DNA from: Cephalotus follicularis
Lineage: Eukaryota; Streptophyta; Magnoliopsida; Oxalidales; Cephalotaceae
Direction of reading: 5' to 3'
NCBI GenBank assembly: GCA_001972305.1
Contig: BDDD01000123.1
Coordinates: 593,182-657,181 of the forward strand
Length of the DNA stretch: 64,000 bases
Notes under the pieces: generated by a model
What the model saw: the letters and a program-made list of their open reading frames with translations, nothing else
Told to the model about the DNA's origin: nothing
Databases searched by the model: none
Part shown: one piece after another, positions 1-12,193 of the stretch
How positions within the stretch are numbered: the stretch's first letter is position 1
Layout: every line of letters starts with the position of its first letter
Translations under genes and position numbers: made by a program

Positions 1-1450
1 CGACCCCTTGGACGAGGATGAGGTATTGATTTCTCGGACAAGGGCTAGGGTCCATGCAGTGATATGCAAGTCCCTTGGACGAGGTAGAGGTATTGACACT
101 CTACACCAGTGTATGAAGGATGATATACACATCCTGTAGCATTACCAATGATTATTGCTGCAGTTGCTGTATAATGATGTCATGAGATATGACGGCAATA
201 TGAGAAATGATGTTTACATAATATGTGTCAATGATATGATAGATGATTATGACAATATAGTAGTACCAGCATTCTCAGATATTTCGATTTATATGGGCAC
301 ATTTCTTGATTTATGATTATTGATCATATTCGTAACTCTTGATATTTTACTGCACTCTGATTCTATTGTGATTCTATTGTACTCATGGAGTACTGTTTTG
401 AGTGTTGAGTTTGTTTAGCATATTTTCATTTTGAGTTACGAGTTCCTCATTGGAGTCTTGTTGATATGCCTTTCTTGGATCTATTTCACTTTATTTATGG
501 CTTTATATTCTTGATCATGCCATATCGTTTTTATTCAGCGCATCCTGTTTTGGTCTGGATGCAGCAGAAAATGACTTGTCTCAACTCACTTAGTCATTTT
601 AAAAAACCCCCTCACAGTTATATTTTTTTCAGATAATGCAGCCGTTGATGTTTCACTGATCCACCAGACCAGTAGCATATGTATCTGCTAGAGGTAGACC
701 AAGGAATTTAGGCACCTTACACTGGAAGTGTTAGCCAGCATCACATGCATGCATTGGGACATATGGGAGTTCATTTATGTTTAGTTATCAGAGATAGATT
801 AATGTTATGTTGAATTTTTATGGGATATAATGAATCGAAATACATATTTAAATGATTGTGGTGTCCTTATTATGGATTTGGATTTAATGAACTGCCGATT
901 CCTCTTTCAGGAGTGTGGATATATATATTGTGGTTTGAACTACAGATATTTTTTAGTAACTGTTGTCGATATTATGTTAAGTTAGAGCATGAATAGTTAA
1001 GGAAAAAAGCTCAAAATGATAAACCACAGCTCGGACTATAGAAGGCAGAGCTCGGACTATGGAAGACAGAGCACCGAATGCTAGAGCATACCTCAGAGGA
1101 AGAGGTTAGAGCTCAAAACTTGAAGTCAGACCTTAGTGCCTTGAAGGCAGACCTCGGGAGTAGAGGCCAGAGGTAGAGATCAGAGCATAAAGCTCGAAGT
1201 CAGACCTCTGAGTCTGAAGACAAACCTCAGAGGTAGAGGTCAAACCTCATAGTAAAGAAGCAAAGGTAGAGCTCAGAAAGCTAAGGCAGACTTTGGCGCT
1301 TAGTGCCCTGCTCTCTACTAATCACGTTTGTTTGGAGTATGTAGTTGATTATCGAATAAGAGGTCAAGGTTATGGAATAAGTAGGAAGTAATAAGGTTAA
1401 GTATAGTAGTTAAACACGGCTCATCTGGTGCTAGGGAATGGGTCATGTCA
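1..1450 (+). mobile_element. LTR (3' part) of Ty3/gypsy element A
   Basis: This segment resembles the 3' half of the LTRs at 46200-50051 and, in reverse, at 2374-6380: a block with repeated 'ctcgg..gagg/ctagggtcc' phrases and a later stretch around the 'cactcacttagtcat' motif. It ends in CA four bases before a primer-binding site (TGGTATCAGAGCG, 1455-1467) complementary to initiator tRNA-Met, which fixes the LTR end at about 1450. The LTR start lies before the window. Element A is an old, broken Ty3/gypsy copy. Confidence 0.75.
1010..1310. repeat. degenerate purine-rich tandem repeat in LTR A
   Basis: About 300 bp of imperfect repeats of a roughly 20-25 bp unit, built from phrases such as 'cagacctcagagg', 'tagaggtc' and 'agagctc'. 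It sits between the conserved LTR block and the LTR end. The matching LTRs elsewhere in the window do not show it, so it is probably a local expansion in this lineage. Confidence 0.6.
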
Positions 1451-2373
1451 GTTTTGGTATCAGAGCGTAGGTTTGGGATTCTACGGGATATGCATTACAT
1501 GCATTGCATATAGAGTATATGATAAGTAGTGATATCTTTTTATTTCATGTGAAAGAAATGGTGCCCCGTGGTCATGGAAGAGGACGTGGCTGAGGTGGGA
1601 GTAGGACAGCCTCTCGGTCACTTGTGCATCAGGATGTACATTCTGCGGAGTCCATCTTGCAGAGCCTGGTGTGCAGGCTGACCTTGGGATACAGGGGCAG
1701 GAGGCTTAGTCTGTGGAAACCATTGATATTCCAGCAGCGTAGTCAGTTGCACATATTCACCTATGTCACCACCTCCCATCCATCAGTTACAGGTGGTCAA
1801 TTTGAGTTGATGCAAGCAGTCACTTTACTAACCCGGATATTGGGGACTACTAGATCCCAGCCCCTGTCGATAGAGCGCATGGAGCTCTTAGGGGCTACAC
1901 CATTTGAGAGGACGGGAGACCCCGCAAACGCAGAGGCATGGTTAAGTCTTCTGGAGCAGATATTTGGTCAGGATGGGATTACTGATGATTCTAGAGTTTG
2001 AACTGCGCCTTTCCTGATGGAAAAGAGTGCGTTATACCGGTGGAAGGCCACCAGGGCTAGACTCGACAACCCAACGAAGATTACTCACCTATGGGATATC
2101 TGATGAGATTGAGATGATATACAGTCTGTGTGGCCGCTGGGATGATATATTGCTTATGTGGCTGCTCTAATGACGGTTGCCCAGAAGAGGTGGAGAGAGT
2201 TCATCTGCGTTAGGGCAGTATAATTATGATGCAGTATGAGTACCAGTTTATATAGCTGTTCCATTATGCTCCTACTTTGGTAACATATCGGTGTGAGAAA
2301 TGTTAGAAATTTTTAGATGGTTTGAGACCGAAGTCTCTAGTTCAGAGTGTTCCTAGAACACCTCTGTTAGGGG
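1451..2373 (+). mobile_element. Element A: PBS and gag remnant
   Basis: The primer-binding site is followed by a degraded gag region. The reading frame at 1624-2001 ends in a stretch typical of plant Ty3/gypsy gag (FERTGDPANAEAWL, then EQIFG). The copy is broken in several places and is interrupted at 2373 by a solo LTR. A Ty3/gypsy assignment is reasonable from this gag type and from the resemblance to element F. Confidence 0.7.
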
Positions 2374-5300
2374 TGTCACACCCGTTCCCGACAGCAACCG
2401 ATATCCTACCGAGAACGGATATGACATTCCACATGACAACTTCCTTTTGAAAGTCACCACATGGTTTTTATAAAACTCACTTTAAACTTGAAAATCAAGA
2501 AGTTAAACTTTTTCCAAAAACTTGAAAATTTTTCTAACTCTTAAAATTTTACGAAAATCGGGCATGTAGTATCTGTTTATCGGACTATGCCCGCTGTAAA
2601 TAAAAACACAGTTTATAATCACACTCCTGAAGGAGGAATCAACAGTTTATAATGGGGCTCAGCCCTCATCAAACCACAAATTAATAGCAGTAAACATGGG
2701 TTGGGCTCTGCCTCAACCATAATACCAAATATGAAGCATAAATATATAGGGCTCGGCCCTTTTTAATCAAAACCATAAGAGAACATTTATATAAAAACTT
2801 AAGTAAATGCATAATTTAACTGTTGATGTAGTTATGCTATGCATGTGTTGAAACCCTGGTATCATGCCCTGCCTTCGTGGTCCATCATCTACTACAGCTG
2901 ACCTAGTAACTCCTTGCCATCATCTGAAATGGAAACACTGGGAGGGGGTTAGTTCAAATGACTAAGTGAGTAGAAACAAAACATCTCCTGTACATCCATC
3001 AAAGAATTGGATGTGCTGAAGAAAATAAAGAATCATATAATCAAGAATATGTGCAACAACGATGTAATGTAAATCATAAACAACAGAAATGATCAATAAG
3101 ATCCAAAATGATAGTCAACACAAATGATACCACGATATAATAAGATCATCAAGGACTTAAATCTCGATTTCAACAAGTGGCTCCATAATTAGGATATAAC
3201 AAGACTCGCCAATGAGTATGAAATCCAAAAAAGTAAACGAGAACCACAAAGTAAGCAGGATTCACAAAGGTATACAAAATCTAGGAAAGTGAACCTCAAG
3301 ATTCGTAAACGATATCAAGATCCACAGGCGATGTCAAGATCTACAAAGGACATTAAGACTCACAAACGATATCAAGATCCCTTAACGGAATTCACAAATG
3401 AAATCGAATCTATGAAAGGAAACTCCATACTCAGCAAATGGGCTCCATAAAAGAAACACTCGAACTCAACAATAAAGTCCACTGAACGAATAGCAAAGTC
3501 AAGACAGAAATCAAATACATGAGAGTCACAATAAATCCAAGTATCTGAATATCAAAATCAAGAATGTAATATGTGCCCAAAGAATCATAAACAACAAAAT
3601 ATAAGAGGATGTTGGTACCAATCATGTCACTACCTCATATCCCCGCAAAAACACATGGCGTCATATTATATCCCCCCAAAATCACATGGCGTCATAACAT
3701 AACCGCTGCAGCAATAATATAGGCCAATAGGCTACAGGATGTGATCATCATCCATCATACACCGGTGCAGAGTGCCTATGCTAAGCATAACATCCATACC
3801 TCACACGAGGGGCCGGCATATACCGCACGGACCCTAGCCCTCGCCGAGAAACCAGCACCCACAACTCAACCTCATCCAAGGGATCCGCGTGCAATATATA
3901 TATCAGCAACAAAACATAGTCCAATATGAGGGTAATGGAGCAGCTCTGCTGCACTCACACTCAGCATACCATCATAGACAATAGTATGCTGCAGATCCAG
4001 GTATGGAACCCGGGGGCAGTTTCCACATAACACCCCATCATAGACCAATGAGTATGCTAAGTAGAGTTGAGCGTCGAACATATACCACTCCTTGGACCGG
4101 TAATACATATCAGAAATCCCGGTACCCAGCATCAGAATATAACACAGTATAACAATATAACAAGTCACAATGTCACAAGTGCAAGAAGGTGACCAAGTCA
4201 CCCAGAACATCGAGCATATACCCGCTCGGAAATCATATCACAAATCATGAATAGAAAAGACAACGGGATACGATTCCCGAACAATATCACAATTATAATA
4301 AAACAGGGCACATATGAAAACAACAGGACTCTCAATAATGAATCTCTCAACGGTAACAACAACAAAGCTCAAGTATAACAATACGGAAACCAATCCAAAT
4401 CAACAAATCCGGACCTCAATAGCCATTTCATAATAGAACCACAAAAGAGCACATACCCAACAAGAAAACTCAAACAAAACGATACAAAGCTAGAATGAAT
4501 ATAATAATTGCAATGGAACGAAATAGATCTTTGTAGAAGTTAAACAGATATAACAACAGCAACAAAACAATATACGTCCGCATGAGCCAATGCAGATACG
4601 ACATCACGAGGTGAAATGAATATACGATCACAAGGTCTCATATCAATGTAGAAGTTCAAACGAGAATACTCAAAGGGTTCCCGAATAACCAACAATGAAA
4701 TCGTCATATAACAATTCACATGGTGGAGTCAACAATAAGGTCTATCAACAAATATACAATTAAGAAGCACAATCAAAGCACGACCAATGATCAAAATATC
4801 AAGAAACAAGTCATGTCACATGATGCAATCCAATAATAAAGGCTATCTACAACATTTGACGTTTAAGAAATCACAATAGAGTCACATCATCAAAGAATAG
4901 CAATAACAAATAAGGTAAAGGAAGGAGATGTTCTACTCATAGAATTACTGAAATCAGCTATTACGGACTAGCCCATCGATTCTTCGAATCAGTTACAGGA
5001 TTCTCGCCTACAAAATCATTACATAACTGACTTAGAATTCATATGTTCTCTACTTTTAACATGAAACTCATGAATGAAAGCATGAAATGCCATGATCCGA
5101 TTTTCTCCCCGCTAATCACACCTAACAACCTATAATTTCATCATCACAATATTCGCTTAATTACTGCTTGACATTAAAGCACCACTTCACATACCCTCAC
5201 TTACTAACATTATCATATAATCACCTCATCATTCATGTTACTCACAATTCACTATCATTAGCTTATAACCCGTTCCAATACGGCCATAATTATCTACTAT

Positions 5301-6380
5301 CGTATAATTACTCCATCACATCGGTAAACTTATTAAACCACATTTGAACAGGAAAAATAAGGTGAATTGCGACTTATCGGAAACTAGGTTCGCCAGAAAA
5401 ACTGTGGGTCGTCATCAATTGGAACTCCACCATCCTTCAAGCTGCATAGACATAACACGTATCGTTTCGACATACATACAAGAAACATAATTTGTCGTAA
5501 TCGGAACTCCGGCCAACTTGCCGACGTTCTGGCGACACCCAAAACAACCCCCAAAATGGCTGGTCAACTCATTACTGATCGAAACTCACTATGACTCTCT
5601 CGAAAACGGGCAGCCACCACCGACAGTGAGTTTGACTCACAGAGTCAACTCACCGGTCAACCAACAATTATGGACACTTCACAAATAATTCACAGAACGA
5701 CCTGGTCTACACGTCTCCGCCCAAGACTCACCGCAAATTGGCGGCTATCGTCGCATCAGATGTCCGACCCAGTCGCCATTGCACCGATCATGCCACCACT
5801 AGCCTCCACAGCGTTCAGGATACTCATTGGTGGCCGAGACTCGCCGGGAATCGACGCCAAACATGGCGTCACAGGCGGCAGGGCGATTGAATTGACTCAG
5901 CGCCTAGAATCCGGTCGATTCTGGCCAAATGACGCCACAGCCACCGTCGAAATGGGTGTAGGTGATCCCCACGATGAAGACCAGCCCCACCCGCGATGGT
6001 ATTGGTGGCGGAAGAGCAACGGCAGTGGCCGTTTGGCGCGGAAGAGAAGAAAAGATAAGGGAGAAGAAGGGGGGAAGGGTTACCTGGCAGTGGAAGCTCG
6101 CCGGTTCCTCTTGGCGTTGATCTCCGATCGCCGGCGCTCCTATTTCAGGCGTTTCTCTCTCTATCTCTCCCGCCCACTCTCTGCTCTCTCCCATTCTCTT
6201 GTATTCTTTCTTCATTCTCGGGCGCTATGCGCCTGAGCCCCCCCTTTTTTTTATTTGCTTGGCGCGTCTAGTGCCTTTTAGACACGCCCGATGTTTTTTT
6301 AAATATAATATATAATATCAATATAATAATACACTAACGTCTTTTACACGTGACCTCGTAAAAGTGACACGGGTGTCACA
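2374..6380 (-). mobile_element. solo LTR, Ty3/gypsy, 4.0 kb, minus orientation
   Basis: The segment reads TGTCACACCC at its left end and GGGTGTCACA at its right end, so read in reverse it is a TG...CA LTR. A perfect 5-bp target duplication AGGGG lies at 2369-2373 and 6381-6385. Read in reverse it matches the 3' LTR at 46200-50051 along its length, including the GC-rich, pyrimidine-rich block (about 5670-6240 here). No internal region is present, so it is a solo LTR left by recombination between the two LTRs. It sits inside element A and is therefore younger than A. Confidence 0.9.
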
Positions 6381-8528
6381 AGGGGAGTAGCCAAATTAGC
6401 CACAAGGATATCCTCTCCCCATAACCCTTTATTAATTTATGGGTTTGAACCAGAGTATTAGCGGGCCATAGCCTAGCTATTCTAGATGTTATAAGCTTGC
6501 AAGGCATGATCTATGCGATAGAGCATCTTTAATACACCAGAGGAACCATTTTAGGGTTCTTACTTATGTTCCAGGTGACATGACAATGATGAATTATTGA
6601 CAGTGACGAAGTGTTACTAGAGATTCAGACAATTATCACTGCATGTCTCAGTTTGAGTGACAGATGAGACTTAGAGACATCAGAAGTTTAGAGATGGACG
6701 AGATTTCACATGGGTTGAAATCTTTCCATAAGACGTATTCCTTATAGATGACTTGATGAGTTTTGATGTTTTAAGATATGGCTTCGAAGTTATGCAAGAA
6801 AGGGTATATTGCGTAAGTTGATGTACAAAGGGAAGGATATTATATTAGTGGTAATGAAAAGTCTTGATATTGAAGATTTATAGATTTTTATGGCTATGAT
6901 TTGATATTTATTATTTTTAAGAAGTTAACGGGGGTTATTGAGGTTGGGAAGAGATCAATCATTGGAGTATTTTAAATTTAGAAAATATTATGGAGCTTAT
7001 GAGTTAAGAGACCATTTATGATGGAAGTTTGATAGAAATATATATATTGTTTCACAAGGGTAATAAAATTTATAATGTATATAATTGGTGCCAAAGGTTG
7101 TATTAGTATGAGGTATTGGAATAATTATCAACTTGTAGTGATAGTTGGATGTATAGATGAGAATTATTGTTATGGAGAGTTTAGTAACGTTTATCCTTGC
7201 GAATGAATATGGATATGATGATGTTTCGCCTACTGAGATCGATTACTACCGATTTTGTATAAGGATTTCTTTGATGGCAAAGAATTAGCTAGTAGTGCAT
7301 TACTAATTACAAAATGGTGACATGTTTATAATTGGTGGTTAAGTTTTCGTATGAAAAGGTGAATTATTAATTTCTTTAGAGATATAATATTATATTTGAA
7401 GGATTGAGAGGAATAAGGATATAGGATGTGAAATGGGCTTATATGAGGAAGTTCATTATGTGAGGATTAACAACAGAGTAGTGAATGACAGTATTAAGAA
7501 TGAGTATTAGAGATGAGCTCTTGATATATGGTACTATGATGACATGAATTTGTTTAAAGGTGCTAGGATGAATAACATATTGAGAATTAAGGTTTGTGAG
7601 ATGAATTTCATATATGCTCAATATAGAATAAAATGTCAATTTTATATTATATGTGGTGTAATTTTCAATTACAGGGATGAATGTGAAGGTTTGATAAATT
7701 AGAAAGTTTAAGAGTTAAGATCTATACATATGTGAAATTAAAGGATGTGTTGAGGATTTGTGTCATGGATTTCAAGGATAGTTGGGATATTTGACTAGTG
7801 TTAATCGAGTTTGACTATAATAAAAGCTATCAGGCTAATGGCATGACACCCCCTTGAAATCGTAGTTTTATCCCAGCCAGTTTGGCTGTAATCTGTTGCT
7901 CTATAGTTCAGGCGGTTGATGTTGGTTGACTCCCAGCAATTTCGATTTAGTGGTTAGATGCCTTGGAGGCATACTGTTCACAGACTTCGCTGATCCAGCT
8001 GAGATAAAGACGTAGATGCAGAGCAACGGACCTAGAAATTTACGTGAATTTGATACTGATAACGATGCATGATTTTGCGTCACTCTCTATAAGGATCGGA
8101 TGTCAACAATAGAACATGAATAGTCCACCTCTAAGTAGAGGCACTTTGTGATGAATTAAGTTGAGAACCTTCAGATTTGATTTTTGACAAGATAGGTCAC
8201 CAATCTTTGACTTATGAGTTTCAAATGTGACGTTTCGCATCAGGTTTGGTTTTCTTGTTCGAGTTAAGAAACACTATTGCGATGTAGAGAAAGAGGTCTG
8301 ACACATTCGATGTTGAAACATTTGGATAGGCATCTTAGAGGAGATCCACATTTTAGCTTGACTATCATTCCCGACTAGAATTGGGTGACTCGGGAATTGA
8401 AACCTTCTATTGTTGGCATAGTTTAATAAAGAATAAGTTCAAGCTACTGCATGCTTTGCAATCTTTAAACGGATGGACTATTGGAATGTGTGTTTTAACT
8501 TATTGAGCTATGGATATGCGTTTGTGCT
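6381..8528 (+). mobile_element. Element A: decayed internal region, continued
   Basis: After the solo LTR, element A resumes. 6386-6680 resembles the internal region of element F at about 43660-43930 (shared phrase 'tagcgggccata', then 'cagtgacgaa'). The rest is strongly decayed, with no coding stretch I can name. It is cut at 8528 by the 5' LTR of element B. The right limit of A is not visible. Confidence 0.55.
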
Positions 8529-11053
8529 TGTGACGACCCGATTTCCCTTTCTGTACTGTTGAACATTGTTCATGCATATACTATACCGTATTATATTGTA
8601 TTGGACTGTATTGTACTGTATTGATTTGAGGTATTCCTATACCTGTTTGTTATTGTATTGATCAAATGCATGTTTAGTCGGGTTTTGGGCTGAGTTTTGG
8701 AGAATTGACCGAATTGACTATATAAGTCAATTCTTACTCTCTTTCTCTCATATTCTCATGCTTCTCCCTGTCTCTATACTTCTCCCTCTCTCTCTCTCTC
8801 TAGCTGAGCAGCCTCCATCTTCCTCCCTAGCAGCCCCGGATTGCATCTCCATCATCAAGGATAGCGATTGCAAGCTGTGGGTTGCCATTTGAGTGAGATA
8901 GCAGTTGATTCTTGGGTATTTTCAGCTGATTGATTGATTGGAAGCTCAACTTTCGAAGCTCTAACTATAGGTAGGAATTCTTTACTCGAATTGCCTACTG
9001 CTTGATTGATTGAATGATTGAGTGGTTGTGTTGTATAGAATTGAAAATTTAGGGTTTTATTGATTTCCTTGATCTAACTGATCTATAAGGATTTAAACTA
9101 AAATTTGAAGGTTGTAACAAGTTTTACTAACCTTAAATGATTGATTTTAACCCTCAGTTTTCAAAGAATGGATTAAATTGGATTTTGACTTGAGATCGGC
9201 TACTTTTTCTGCATAAAAATCGACCCTGCCCAGCAAAGACATCGATCCCCAGCCCATGGACATCAATGTCTTTCGCTTCAGAGTACTACATATTTGTTTC
9301 CGTAGTAAAGACATCGACGTCTTTGAAAGACATCGACGTCTTTGCCTTGAGATTCTTCTCCCCAGGAAAGACATCGATGCTGGACATCGATGCGCATTCT
9401 CAGACTACTTTTATTGAATCGCGTCGACGTATTTGTTCGAAGAAATCGACGTCTTTGCCCAGATCTATATACAAATAGAGAAATACATTGATGTCTTTTG
9501 AAGACGTTGATGTCTTTCCACCGTTTTAAAGGTACACCCAGTTAATCGTCGATGTCTTTCGCCAAGGACATCGATGCCTAACGGGCTGAAAGGAGTTTTT
9601 AGCTACTTTAAAGCTGGTTTTTAATTTCTTTTCACATTGCCGCTTGACCGGAGACTCACTTGAGGTATTCAAGCGTTTGAAACATAGTTTTACATGGTTT
9701 TCAAAGATTGAATTGATAAATTGATAAAGTGACAACTTGAGCCATAGACGACGACCCAGTGACTTTCTTTGATCGGATAGATGTTCTTTCCTATCTCGTT
9801 ATTTGATTGTCACCATCTATTGGCTATTGATTGATTGATTGCTTGAGTCATAAGTGTCGTGAGTCTAAGTTTGGAACGTTGGACGCACATTCCCATTTCT
9901 CCATTAGACATCACCACTTATTGACATTGTATTGACAGTGTATTGATAGATTGATTGTATTGTATGAATCCCATAGAGCGACCTTATGATTCGTATCGGC
10001 ATATTAAGCTGTCGACTCTGTCCACCTATTTCGTCAATTGTCTCATTTATTGTATTGACTGCTCCCTTACGGTCGAGTTTACTGATTGATGCTCCCGGAG
10101 GGTTGTAGCTCCCTAACTGTTTAGTAGCTCCCCCATGGCTGTAGCACATCGATATTGTTACTGACTGACGATTGATGCTCCCGGAGGGCTATAGCTCCCT
10201 AATGGTTTAGTAGCTCCCCCATGGCTGTAGCTCATCGAGACTGTATTCACCCAGCCATAGGCTGGAAGATCTATGAGTTCCAGACCTGATCAGTATGAGA
10301 ACAGTAGATAGATCTCCCACCCTTTTTGAAGGACTACCTTTCGTGGGATTGATCATTTCCATTGACTGACATTGTATTGACATGAGGTCGCATGCTCTAT
10401 AGGATATGATTGATTGATTGGGTGTTTTATACACCACCACTGAGTGTCTGCTATTGATTGATTTTTATAGATCCTATTCATTTGCTCCGTTATGGGCTAG
10501 TGTCATATGGATAGTCAAATCGCCAATTGTATTCCTGCATTTGTCATATCATGCATTGATATTGTACATTGCACATTGATATTGCATGAATTGTCACCGA
10601 TATTGCACATTGTACATGCATACATGCTGCATGGGGTTTCTGTTTAGCCTTGTGGCTAACCCCATCCTTTGGGGTGGGGCTGTGTTATACTTTTGTGTGC
10701 GGCATAGGTAGGGCAGCAGGTAGCAGCGGATAGAAGGATTGAAGTTTTGGTGCGACCGCATCATCGTTTTTGATATGATAGAGTTCATCTTGTAATATTG
10801 TATTGAAGAGATTGATAGATGTATTGTAATGAGATGACTGGCATAGTATTGTAACATAATTTGTACTATATTGTATTGCATGGATGGATTATTGCAATGT
10901 TTACAAGAGAACTGTATTGTATCTTTCACACAATGACTTGTTTTGTAAAGTTTTAAGTTTTCTGCATTTTTATATTGCTAGTCCCAACCATTGTATTGTA
11001 TATTGGATTGAGATTAATGCCACATGTCCATCCTCCGGGCTCGAGGTGTTACA
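8529..11053 (+). repeat. 5' LTR of element B
   Basis: Bounded by TGTGACGACC and GGTGTTACA, directly followed by the primer-binding site. It holds a CT-rich leader (about 8740-8830), a block of palindromic ATCGAT/GTCGAC repeats (9220-9570), many TTGATTGA/GTATTG phrases, and repeated 'gctcccggagg' and 'gctcccccatggctgtag' motifs (10089-10235). Confidence 0.9.
9220..9570. repeat. palindromic ATCGAT/GTCGAC repeat cluster, copy 1
   Basis: About a dozen variants of AAAGACATCGATGTCTTT and AAAGACATCGACGTCTTT, or their halves, lie within 350 bp at irregular spacing. The 18-mer with the ATCGAT core is its own reverse complement. The same block is found at 15745-16115 and, inverted, at 19180-19540. Confidence 0.85.
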
Positions 11054-12193
11054 AAATGGTATCAGAGACATTGGTTGGCTTGCTAGCGAAATATATTAAT
11101 GAGTCGATAGAGATGGATTGCATGGTTTTGCATGATATAGGTCTTTATCTATTCATGCTATTGTTTTGGAAAAGATATTGATATTGGAATTGAAATAGAT
11201 TGTATCTGATCATTCCATTGTTGCCTTCTTATAGAAATGAACGATAGGGGAAGGTGTGGCCGTCGAGGTGAAAGGAATGCTCCTGCCCCTGCCCCCGCTA
11301 CTGTTGTTAATGAACCGGTACCTGGTAATGTTTTTCTAGAGTATGATCCTAATGCTCCACCAGCCAGGGCTGACCCTGAGGTTTGGAGATAGTTGTGTGC
11401 CACCATGGCACAGATGCATACTCTGATGGGACGCCTGCATGCTCGAGTGGAACTTGGACCAAGGTGGAATAATGACCGCACCAGGCCTACTCCTTCTTCT
11501 TGGTAGAGTGATAGTGGTAGTGCTAAATCACAGAAGACAGATAGTAGTCCCTCTCCTGGTTCTCATGGTAGCAGTCAGGGTAGCGGGATCTCATCCCGTA
11601 CCCGGAGGAGAGGCAGATCAAGGAACACACGTTGAGGAGGCCTATCTTTAGCACCTAGTCAAGGTACACCCTCCAGATTTTCTGGGAGTGGTTATCAGAG
11701 TGCTACGGTTCCTTGTGTGCATTGTCAGAAGACCAATCATACTTCTGATAATTGTAGATGGTTTTTGGGCCTTTGCTTGGTTTGTGGTGGTTCCGACCAT
11801 ATTTCCAGAGATTGTTCACGGAATTCCAGTCCTAGAGGAACGGATCAGACACAGCGGTCACCGCCCCCACAGGGACTGACTACCAGTGCACCATCTTCTT
11901 CCCGTGGGACTTCGTAGTCCAGGGGGAAACAACCTATGAGTCTTGCTTCGACAGTTCAGGCTAGAGTTTTTGCTATGGAACCGAGTGCTGCAGCAGGGTC
12001 TGATGTTGTGATCGGAGGTACCATTCGACTCTTTCAGTTTCCAGAATGGGTCTTTATTGATCCGGGTTCATCTCATTCATTGCATTGCATTTTGTCTCCT
12101 ATATTGGTTTGAGACATGATTACCTTCATTTTTTGATGGAGGTATCCACACCTCTCGGTGAGTCAGCGACCACCGATAGAGTGTGTAGAGATT
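11054..12193 (+). pseudogene. gag remnant of element B
   Basis: A start-like ATG at 11237 opens a basic N-terminus (MNDRGRCGRRGERN). Around 11714-11830 are two CCHC zinc-knuckle-like groups (CVHCQKTNHTSDNC and CLVCGGSDHISRDC), which in gag bind the element's RNA. The gag fossil is broken. Protease-like sequence with the IDPGSSHS motif follows at about 12055-12080. Confidence 0.75.

Noticed and set aside
1455-1467. Fragments that look like tRNA sequence (also at 11057 and 43378)
   Set aside because: These are LTR-element primer-binding sites complementary to initiator tRNA-Met, not tRNA genes.
5670-6236. 188-codon open frame on plus, with an overlapping minus frame
   Set aside because: It lies in the GC-rich block of the solo LTR and recurs in the other LTR copies with broken frames; no known motif.
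9220-9570. CRISPR-like repeat array
   Set aside because: Repeat spacing is irregular, units overlap or abut, spacers are not of constant length and the DNA is plant nuclear.
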